A stretch of 9,430 nucleotides of DNA from CAZFVY01 sp964522665 (lineage in GTDB: Bacteria > Verrucomicrobiota > Verrucomicrobiia > Limisphaerales > CAZFVY01): the NCBI GenBank assembly GCA_964522665.1, contig CAZFVY010000165.1:1-9430 (forward strand), read 5' to 3'. Position numbers and translations under genes: made by a program. The notes beneath the pieces were generated by a model. The model searched no databases and was not told where the DNA came from. It saw only the letters and a program-made list of their open reading frames with translations. Positions 1 through 6,500 of this stretch are shown piece after piece; the first letter of the stretch is position 1; each line of letters opens with the position of its first letter.

Positions 1-1053
1 GCGGCGGCGCTGGGCACCTGCCGCTACAAGATCGACTTCAAGAAGAAGCCCGAGCAGGCCGCGCGCGACATGGACCGGCTCTTTCAGGTGCTGGAAGCGC
101 ACAACATCCGCTACTTTTTTTACGCCGGTGGCAACGACTCGCAGGACACGGCGCATAAGATTCACGAGCAGGCCCTTCAGCGCGGCTTCGAGTTGCGCGT
201 CATCGGCGTGCCCAAGACCATCGACAACGATCTGCCCCACACGGATCATTGCCCGGGTTTCGGCTCGGTGGCGAAATACAACGCGACGACCGTGATGGAG
301 GTGGCGCTGGACGTCTGGGCGATGGCGACCGACGATGGGTCGTGCTGCCTGATCGAAGTCATGGGCCGCAGCGCCGGTTGGATCGCGGCGAGCGCCGTGC
401 TGGCCAAGCGGCATCCGCAGGATGCTCCGCACATCATCCTGACCCCGGAGATCGCGGTCGATGAAACGGCGTTTCTCGCGCGGGTGAAAGAAACCGTCTC
501 GGCGTTGAAGTATTGCGTGGTGGTAGTCGGCGAGGGCGTCAAGAACGCGGCCGGAGAAGAATTGGGGGCGGACAAATCGCGTTTGGACGCGTTTGGCCAC
601 CCCTTGCTTTCGGGCGCGGCGGATAATCTGGCGCGTTTGGTGACGGAAAAGCTCGGCACGAAGACCCGGACGGTGAAGCTTGGGTACGCGCAGCGCGCCG
701 CGGCCCATTGCGCCAGCGCGGTCGATGTCGCCGAGGCGGTCAGCTGTGGCGAGGCGGCGGTGCGGGCGGCCGTCGAGGGCAAGAGCGGATTGATGGTCAA
801 GCTCGTGCGCGAGCAATCCCATCCTTATCGCTGCGGGACCGGTTTGCAGGATTTGAAGGACATCGCGAACGTCGAGCACCTAGTGCCGCGTGATTGGATC
901 AGCGAGGATGGGTTTTTGCCCAATGAGAAGTTTATCGAGTACGCGCGGCCCTTGATCGAAGGCGAGACGAAGGCGCCGACCGAGGGCGGCCTGCCGAAAT
1001 ACGTGGTCCTGGAAAAAAGCCCGGTCGAAAAGAAGCTCCCGCCGCGCGGCTAG
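1..1053 (+). CDS. pfp: Pyrophosphate-type 6-phosphofructokinase (PfkA family), 5'-truncated
   Basis: This enzyme phosphorylates fructose 6-phosphate to fructose 1,6-bisphosphate, a cytoplasmic step of glycolysis. The frame is open from base 1, so the N-terminus lies outside the window and 350 codons are visible. Numbering from the window edge, the diphosphate-binding loop reads GGNDS (residues 43-47) and the catalytic loop PKTIDND (71-77). The family substrate segments MGRSAGW (121-127), GEGVK (177-181) and GYAQR (228-232) follow. In E. coli ATP-PFK the two discriminating positions are Gly104 and Gly124. Here they are Asp46 and Lys72, the pair known to mark PPi-dependent enzymes. The loop has Asn where most have Asp (GGNDS versus GGDGS/GGDDS), which occurs in one PPi-PFK subgroup as far as I recall. 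I infer PPi as phosphoryl donor and a reversible reaction. The gene ends with TAG at 1051-1053, convergent with usp. Family identity is very secure; donor specificity is inferred from residues. Confidence 0.96.
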   Translation, partial: AAALGTCRYKIDFKKKPEQAARDMDRLFQVLEAHNIRYFFYAGGNDSQDTAHKIHEQALQRGFELRVIGVPKTIDNDLPHTDHCPGFGSVAKYNATTVMEVALDVWAMATDDGSCCLIEVMGRSAGWIAASAVLAKRHPQDAPHIILTPEIAVDETAFLARVKETVSALKYCVVVVGEGVKNAAGEELGADKSRLDAFGHPLLSGAADNLARLVTEKLGTKTRTVKLGYAQRAAAHCASAVDVAEAVSCGEAAVRAAVEGKSGLMVKLVREQSHPYRCGTGLQDLKDIANVEHLVPRDWISEDGFLPNEKFIEYARPLIEGETKAPTEGGLPKYVVLEKSPVEKKLPPRG

Positions 1054-1055
1054 CA

Positions 1056-1069
1056 GCCCGTTAACGGGC
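1056..1069. terminator. Perfect palindrome between convergent genes, possible bidirectional terminator
   Basis: GCCCGTTAACGGGC is a perfect 14-bp inverted repeat two bases after the phosphofructokinase stop. It lies in the 34-bp gap before the convergent usp stop. It can form a 5-bp GC stem with a TTAA loop on either strand. No T-tract follows on either side, so it is not a textbook intrinsic terminator. The position suggests transcription termination or mRNA 3' end protection. Confidence 0.4.
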
Positions 1070-1087
1070 GGCTAAACGGCGCCGCGT

Positions 1088-1513
1088 TCACTTTTTCGCG
1101 CGGACGAGCAAGATCGGAATCGTCGTCCGATGGCGGACTTCCGAGATGGTGCTGCCGTGGATCAAGTCCCCGATTAAACGGTGGCCGTGAATGGTCATCG
1201 CGATCAGGTCGCATCCTTCCTTTTCCGCGGTCTTGAGAATTTCATCGGGCGGACTGCCCAGCGCTAACTGCGTTGAGACCTGCAATTTGGTCCCGCGCAG
1301 CCGCTCCGCCGTCGCCGCGAGGTACTTCCGGTCGGATTTCATCTCTTCAGACTCCGCGAGCTTGAGATTGTCAAAGTGACGCGCGACCCAGCCGTCGGCC
1401 ACGTGGAGGAGCAGCAGTTGGGCGCCGCAGAACCGGGCCAGCTCCGCGACGTGCGGCAGCAGGCTTTGGTCGGCGCGGCTGTTCTCGAGCGCGACGAGGA
1501 TTTTGCGGTACAT
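1088..1513 (-). CDS. Universal stress protein (UspA family)
   Basis: This is a small cytoplasmic nucleotide-binding stress protein of 141 residues, the usual length for a single Usp domain. It begins MYRKILVALENS, the typical first beta strand. The C-terminal part has the Usp phosphate-binding signature around residues 107-121 and then the last strand TIPILLVRAKK. The classic ATP-binding motif is G-x2-G-x9-G-S/T. Here the last glycines are kept (Gly110, Gly120-Ser121), but Thr107 replaces the first glycine, and the usual early Asp is Glu10. ATP binding is therefore likely but not certain. The start lies 7 bp downstream of the mntH stop on the same strand. I see no convincing Shine-Dalgarno between them, so translational coupling with mntH is probable. 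Pairing with an Nramp transporter suggests a role in metal or oxidative stress; the precise function is unknown. Confidence 0.94.
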   Translation of the reverse strand: MYRKILVALENSRADQSLLPHVAELARFCGAQLLLLHVADGWVARHFDNLKLAESEEMKSDRKYLAATAERLRGTKLQVSTQLALGSPPDEILKTAEKEGCDLIAMTIHGHRLIGDLIHGSTISEVRHRTTIPILLVRAKK

Positions 1514-1520
1514 GGCGGGT

Positions 1521-2912
1521 TTACGATAAAAGTCGCGTCAACCAGGCCGAAAGGCCCAGCAAGTCCGCCAAGTACTTTACGTTAAGAAGAATGATCACGC
1601 CAGCGGTAATCCAGGCCAGGACTTGAAGCCACCGGGGATTTACAAATTCACCCATCTTCTTCCGGTCGCCCGTGAAGCAGACGAGCGGGACGACGGCGAA
1701 GGCCAGTTGCAGGCTGAGGATCACCTGGCTCAAAACCAACAAGCGGGCGGACCCGTTCTCGCCGTAGAGCGCCGCGCAGATCACCGCGGGAACAATCGCG
1801 ATGCCGCGCGTGAGCATCCGGCGCAACGACGGCCGCAGGCGAATGTTGAGGAATCCTTCCATGACGATTTGACCGGCCAGCGTGCCCGTCAGCGTGGAGT
1901 TCTGACCGGAGGCGAGCAAGGCCAGGGCGAAGATCACGCTCGCCACCGGGACACCGAGCGTTGGGCTAAGCAATTTATACGCTTCCTGAATTTCCGCGAC
2001 TTGATGTTGACCACGCGAGTTAAACGCGGCGGCGGCGACGATCAGGATGGCGGCATTGATAAAAAGCGCAAACATCAACGCCAAGGTGGAATCCAGCGTG
2101 GCGAACTTGATCGCTTCGGCTTTGCCGGCGGCGTTCTGCTCGTATTTGCGCGTTTGGACGATCGACGAGTGAAGGTAGAGGTTGTGCGGCATGACCGTCG
2201 CGCCAAGAATGCCGATGGCGATGTAGAGCATCTCGGGATTGCGTACGACTTCCATCCGCGGCACGAATCCGCGCAGGACGCCGGCGAAGTCGGGCCGGGA
2301 AAAAATGATTTCCGCCAGGAAACAGGCGCCAATCGTCAGGATCAAGGTGACCACGAGCGCCTCAAGCATCCGAAAGCCTTTGTTCTGCAACCCCATGATG
2401 AGCAAGACGTCCAGTCCGGTGACGCAGACACCCCAGACGAGCGGGAGGCCGAACAAAAGATTGAGCGCGACGGCCGAGCCGATGACTTCCGCCAGATCGC
2501 ACGCGCAAATCGCGATCTCGCAAAGCAACCAAAGGATGATCGTCGTTCGCCGCGAGTAATGATCCCGGCAGGCCTGCGCAAGGTCTCGCCCCGTGACGAT
2601 CCCAAGCTTGGCGCAGAGGGCTTGGAGCAGAATCGCCATCAGGTTCGATAAAAAGATAACGCTTAAAAGCGTGTAGCCGAACTGGGAACCGCCGGCCAAG
2701 TCGGTCGCCCAGTTGCCCGGATCCATGTAGCCGACCGCGACGAGATAACCCGGCCCGGAAAAGGCGAGCAATTTGCGCCAGAATCCCATCCCTTTGGGAA
2801 CCGGCACGCTGCGGTGGGCGTCCGGGAGGCTCGGCCCGGCGGCTGGGGAACGCCAGCCGACGTGGGGCTTGGCGGCTGCGTCCGTCGGTTGCTGGTCGGC
2901 AGAATGAATCAT
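1521..2912 (-). CDS. mntH: Nramp-family divalent metal (Mn2+/Fe2+) transporter
   Basis: This is an inner-membrane proton-coupled importer of Mn2+ and related divalent cations, 463 residues with about 11 hydrophobic helices. The metal-site motif of TM1 is DPGN at residues 64-67. The TM6 motif MPH is at 241-243. Asp64, Asn67 and Met241 correspond to the metal ligands known from Nramp structures, and Met supports transition-metal rather than Mg2+ transport. The segment GQNSTLTGTLAGQIVMEGF fits the conserved transport signature between TM8 and TM9. The start ATG at 2912 gives a roughly 45-residue polar, Pro/Ala-rich N-terminal tail before TM1. An internal ATG at Met42 would give a more compact protein, and neither start has a strong Shine-Dalgarno. 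It is the first gene of a two-gene unit with usp. An AT-rich region with a DtxR/MntR-like site lies about 90 bp upstream, consistent with metal-dependent control. Family assignment is secure; the exact metal is inferred. Confidence 0.96.
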   Translation of the reverse strand: MIHSADQQPTDAAAKPHVGWRSPAAGPSLPDAHRSVPVPKGMGFWRKLLAFSGPGYLVAVGYMDPGNWATDLAGGSQFGYTLLSVIFLSNLMAILLQALCAKLGIVTGRDLAQACRDHYSRRTTIILWLLCEIAICACDLAEVIGSAVALNLLFGLPLVWGVCVTGLDVLLIMGLQNKGFRMLEALVVTLILTIGACFLAEIIFSRPDFAGVLRGFVPRMEVVRNPEMLYIAIGILGATVMPHNLYLHSSIVQTRKYEQNAAGKAEAIKFATLDSTLALMFALFINAAILIVAAAAFNSRGQHQVAEIQEAYKLLSPTLGVPVASVIFALALLASGQNSTLTGTLAGQIVMEGFLNIRLRPSLRRMLTRGIAIVPAVICAALYGENGSARLLVLSQVILSLQLAFAVVPLVCFTGDRKKMGEFVNPRWLQVLAWITAGVIILLNVKYLADLLGLSAWLTRLLS

Positions 2913-2931
2913 GAGTTAAATCCGCGAGCGA

Positions 2932-2947
2932 CGGGAAACGTATCCCG
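2932..2947. other. Short hairpin in the mntH leader
   Basis: CGGGA (2932-2936) and TCCCG (2943-2947) form a 5-bp stem with a 6-base loop, about 20 bases upstream of the mntH ATG on the minus strand. It could affect translation or mRNA stability. It is too small to name as a known riboswitch, and the chance level is appreciable in GC-rich DNA. Confidence 0.25.
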
Positions 2948-2959
2948 CGCGCTGAACCC

Positions 2960-2988
2960 AGCTAACCGCGTTGGAATGTTTGAGTCAA
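2960..2988 (-). promoter_or_regulatory. mntH: Candidate promoter of mntH-usp, weak -10
   Basis: On the minus strand a TTGACT hexamer (2988-2983) matches the sigma70 -35 consensus in five of six bases. Seventeen bases downstream the hexamer is TTAGCT (2965-2960), a poor -10. The position, 50-75 bp upstream of the mntH ATG, is right for a promoter. The strong -35 next to the candidate metal-regulator site supports the idea, and the weak -10 argues against it. Confidence 0.25.
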
Positions 2989-2997
2989 GTAATAATG

Positions 2998-3016
2998 TTA
3001 GGATAGACTATATTTT
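2998..3016. promoter_or_regulatory. Candidate DtxR/MntR-type metal-repressor operator
   Basis: The 19-mer TTAGGATAGACTATATTTT lies in an AT-rich island inside GC-rich DNA. It contains the perfect palindromic core ATAG-A-CTAT. Aligned by eye to the DtxR/IdeR consensus TWAGGTTAGSCTAACCTWA it matches about 13 of 19 positions. The left arm TTAGG is intact and the right arm is degenerate. It sits about 10 bp upstream of the TTGACT hexamer of the putative mntH promoter. DtxR-family proteins, including MntR, are known regulators of Nramp genes elsewhere. No regulator gene is in the window, so this is inference. Confidence 0.35.
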
Positions 3017-3062
3017 GCGGTGGGCTGCCTTGCGGCGTGGCCGCGAAAGCCGGGTTGTCTTG

Positions 3063-3090
3063 GCGGGCCGGGCGGCTCCGCCACCCCCGC
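3063..3090. other. GC-rich hairpin in the divergent intergenic region
   Basis: Nested inverted repeats occur here: GCGGG (3063-3067) with CCCGC (3086-3090), and inside them GGCGG (3071-3075) with CCGCC (3078-3082). A strong stem-loop is possible on either strand. It would fall in the leader of the DUF971 gene, or upstream of the mntH promoter, and could be a REP-like element, leader structure or terminator. No T-tract follows. The flanking 3030-3110 region is not convincingly coding in any frame. Confidence 0.3.
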
Positions 3091-3147
3091 GACGCGCGCG
3101 CGATGATTTGATCGACGTACGCGGGAGTAGCTCCCAAAATAGCCACT

Positions 3148-3456
3148 ATGAAACCGGTGGACATGCAAACGGTGGGCGAGGAACTGGCGATCAAATGGGA
3201 CGATGGGAGCGAGAGTTTCGTGCGCCTGGAGAATTTGCGCCGACATTGCCCGTGCGCCGGGTGCAAAGGCGAGACGGACGTCATGGGCAACGTCTATAAA
3301 TTGCCCGAGCGGGCGCTCCCGCCCGAAGCTTTTCAGCTGGTCCGTTTGGCCAGCGTTGGAGGTTACGCGGTGCAACCGGTCTGGGGCGATGGGCACGCCA
3401 CGGGGCTATTTTCGTTTGACTATCTGAGAAAGGTAGCGGACGCAACCGGCGCCTGA
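3148..3456 (+). CDS. DUF971 / GBBH-like N-terminal domain protein
   Basis: This stand-alone small protein of 102 residues has the fold known from the N-terminal domain of gamma-butyrobetaine hydroxylase (GBBH). The hallmarks are a DDGS turn (18-21), LRRHCPCAGC (30-39) and GGYAVQPVWGDGHATGLFSFDYLR (71-94, key residues Gly71, Trp79, His83, Tyr92). Cys34, Cys36, Cys39 and His83 match the spacing of the Zn ligands of human GBBH (Cys38, Cys40, Cys43, His82), so a structural Zn site is likely. No hydroxylase catalytic domain follows, as is usual for bacterial DUF971. Bacterial relatives are sometimes linked to Fe-S cluster biology, but the function is not established. The start is the first Met of the conserved region. 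The nearest purine-rich run, GGGAG at 3123-3127, is about 20 bases upstream, too far for a normal ribosome site, and it can pair with CTCCC at 3131-3135. The gene is divergent from mntH and convergent with the kinase. Confidence 0.94.
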   Translation: MKPVDMQTVGEELAIKWDDGSESFVRLENLRRHCPCAGCKGETDVMGNVYKLPERALPPEAFQLVRLASVGGYAVQPVWGDGHATGLFSFDYLRKVADATGA

Positions 3457-3460
3457 ACTG

Positions 3461-3518
3461 GAACGGGCGGACGATTGATCGCGATTCGGTCGCCTTGGCG
3501 GGGCGCGGTCTCCCGTTC
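3461..3518. terminator. Possible stem-loop between convergent DUF971 and kinase genes
   Basis: GAACGGG (3461-3467), five bases after the DUF971 stop, is the exact reverse complement of CCCGTTC (3512-3518). A smaller GCGA/TCGC stem (3481-3484 with 3490-3493) lies inside. The two arms are 44 bases apart and no T-tract follows. The whole 77-bp gap between the convergent stops could fold as a bidirectional 3' structure, but evidence for termination is weak. Confidence 0.22.
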
Positions 3519-3533
3519 GCCGCGTGATCCGTA

Positions 3534-6500
3534 CTACTTCGGGCGAGACGGCATGGCGTCCAGCGCTTTCAAGACTTCGTCAAACTGGAGGTTGCGAGCC
3601 AATTCGCGAAAGCGGTCCGCCAGCGCTTTGCCGCCGCCGCCCAGACTCTCGACCACGACCAGATAATCTTCGAATTCGGTGACGCTGTACATTTCCGCGG
3701 CGTGCCGCATCCGAGCCGCCAGCCCCTCGGGCAACTCGACCGGAGCGCCGGTGACCGGCGCGGTCGATTCGGTCTTGGGCTCCTCGAAATCGAAAGTGGC
3801 CCCGACGAGTCGTTCAAGGGTCTCGCAGATTTGTTCGAGGCGAAACGGCTTGGGGACGAACGCGTCGAAACCTTTCTCGGCGTACTGCCGCTGCTCGTGC
3901 TGCAAGACCGAGGCTGAAATGGCGACCAGCTTCGCGCGGTTGTTCGGCAATTCCTTTTGGACCCGCTCGGCGACCTCGATGCCGGTCATGCCCGGCATCT
4001 GAATGTCGAGAAAGGCGATGTCGTAAGGTTCGGCGCGCAAGCGCTCGAGCGCCTCAAGCCCGCGCTCGGAGGTCGTGACCTGTAGGCCCAACTCCTCCAG
4101 GAATTGCTGGAGAATATCGCGATTTTCCGCGACGTCGTCCACGACCAGCGCGCGGAGTTTGACGCCCGCTTTTAGGCGGCGCACGCGCCGGAGACTCGCG
4201 GCCGATTTTGCCGCGAGTTCGCCTTGCGCGGCGGGCAAGACCAGAGCAAACCGGAAGCGTGAGCCGCGGCCAAGTTCCGAGTCCAGTTCGAGGTTGCCAC
4301 CCATCAACTCGATCTGGCGGCGCGCGATCGCCAAACCCAAGCCGGTGCCGCCTTTGGCGCGGCCCTCCTTACCCTGGGTGAACGGCTCAAATATCTTCTC
4401 CCGCGCGTCCGCCGAAATCCCCGGGCCGGTGTCTTCGACCTCGAACAGGAAACGATCTCCTTCGCGGCGGGTTAGCAGCAGCCGGACGTACCCGTGGTCC
4501 GTGAATTTTACCGCGTTGCCGAGCAGATTGATGAGCGATTGGCGCAGCTTGCCTTCGTCGCCCTGCACGGGAATTGGTTCAGCTCCCACGCCTTCAATTT
4601 TCCAAGCGAGTCCCTTTTGCCGGGCGCGGAGTTCGAACATGACGGAAAGGCCCTGGGCCAGCTCGCGCAGATCGAATTCGACGACCGCCAGTTCCATGCG
4701 GCCGGATTCAATTTTGGAGAGGTCGAGAATCTCGTTGATCAAGGCCAGGAGATGGCTGCCGCTACGTTCGATGGTGCCGACCGCCTGCAATTGTTTCTCC
4801 GGCAGGCTGGCGTCACGTTGCAGGATCTGCGCGTAGCCGAGGATCGCGTTGAGCGGGGTGCGGATCTCATGGCTCATGTTCGCCAGGAAAAGACTCTTGG
4901 CCCGATTGGCGACCTCTGCCGCCTCTTTGGCGTCCATCAATTCCTTGTTTTTGCCTTCGAGCGAAGCCCGCGCGTGGCGTTCTTGCTCCAGCATCCGGTC
5001 GCGCAGCCGCGCGGACTCTTTGCGTTGCGCGACGTACCGGAAACCGGTGACCGCCGAGAAAAGCATCAACGCCAACACGCCGCCGCCGGCGGGGGCGATC
5101 AGCCAGGCGTTGAGATACCACGGTGGAAACACGCTGAGGGCCACCTTGGCGATCGGCGAATGATTCAAGTCCCGGTCGATGGCCTCGACTTCGAATTGAT
5201 AATCGCCGGATTTTTTGGGCGTCCACTCGAAACGCCGTTCGCCCGTGGTACCTTCAAAGAGCGTCGCCCCGGCGGCGCTCGCCAGCCGGTAGCGAAACTT
5301 TCTTTTGTCGGGGTGGGTCTTGAGATCGATCTCAGAATAGTGAATCGCGACGCGGCGACCGGTTTCGATCTTTGGCAGGCGGTCGAGCTTGGGGTAACTT
5401 TCGTCATCGACGCTGAGAGAGGTGAGGCGAATCGCCGGGGCTTGGGCGCTGCGGCGGTAGCGGGTCAGCCCTCCGTCCAAAGTCCCGACCCACACCGCGC
5501 CGTCGTGGGTCGCTTCGACGGCGAAAACTTTGTTACCCGCCAAACCGTCCCGCGTGTCGATGACGGTTAGATTTGTTCCGTCGTAGCCCATCAGGCCGTT
5601 GTTTTCGGTGCCGATCCAAACCAGCCCGTCGCGCGAGCGGGTCGCGCCCCACACGCTGGGGTCGGTCAAGCCGTTCGTCCGCGTCAGCGCGACCAGCGGC
5701 GGTTGGTCGCCCGTACCGTTGCTCGACTCCAAGAACAGGCCGACGCGGGTGCAAATCCAAACGCCGCCGCTGGGATCCGGGGAAAAATTCCAGACCGCGC
5801 CAGGCGGCAACCCGGCTTTTTTGCGGTAGTCCTCAACCTGTCGCTCGTGGTAACGGCAGACACCGCCGGAACTGCCGACCCAAACCGAACCGTCCTGGTC
5901 CCCCATCACCGCCCAAACGGCGTCCGTGACGAGTCCCTCCTGGCCGGTGAATACCTTGGTTTCGCCGGTCTTGGGATTGAATCGGGTCACTCCTCCGGCG
6001 GCCCAACCGTTGCCAAACCAGACGTTGCCCGCGGTGTCGCTCCCGAGCGCCAGCACCCAGGCGCGTTCCAGCGCTTTCACCATGCGCCCGTCCTCGTATT
6101 TGAAGATGCCGTCACTGGTTCCGAGCCAAAGGGTGCCGTCGCGCGCGCGGTGAACTTTACGCACGTAAGGCTTCGCGGGCGTCGAGGGAATGGAATGCAG
6201 GGTATCGCCGACGACGTGGTAAAGCCCCCCCCACTCGGTGCCCACCCAGACGCTGTCATCGGCGTCGGCGCTAATGGCGAACACTCCGGCCGTGACATTG
6301 TCGCGTTTGCTCATCCCGTCGCGCTGGGTGAAGGAGACGAATCCGGTCGGGTCAAAGCGGAAAACGCCATTTCCGTAGGCGGCCAGCCAGAAAACGCCGT
6401 CCGGGTCCTGGCACATGTCGTTAACGATCCAATCTTTAACGCCGTTCGGAGCGGGATAGTTCACGACCGTCTTTCCGTTGAACCGGCTAAGACCCCGGTC

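Noticed and set aside
1623..2651. Plus-strand open frame of 342 codons opposite mntH
   Set aside because: Its translation is highly charged and low in hydrophobic residues, as expected of the complement of a membrane-protein gene. mntH has definite DPGN and MPH motifs.
2913..2960. Manganese riboswitch (yybP-ykoY type) in the mntH leader
   Set aside because: The leader after the candidate promoter is only about 50 bases and shows one short hairpin, too small for that riboswitch.
2814..3299. Open frames covering the mntH/DUF971 intergenic region on both strands
   Set aside because: The translations are rich in Arg, Pro and Ala with no domain. They overlap mntH and DUF971, which are well supported.
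4494..5570. Plus-strand open frame of 358 codons opposite the kinase core
   Set aside because: It overlaps the HisKA/HATPase region, whose H, N, and G boxes fix the minus strand as coding.
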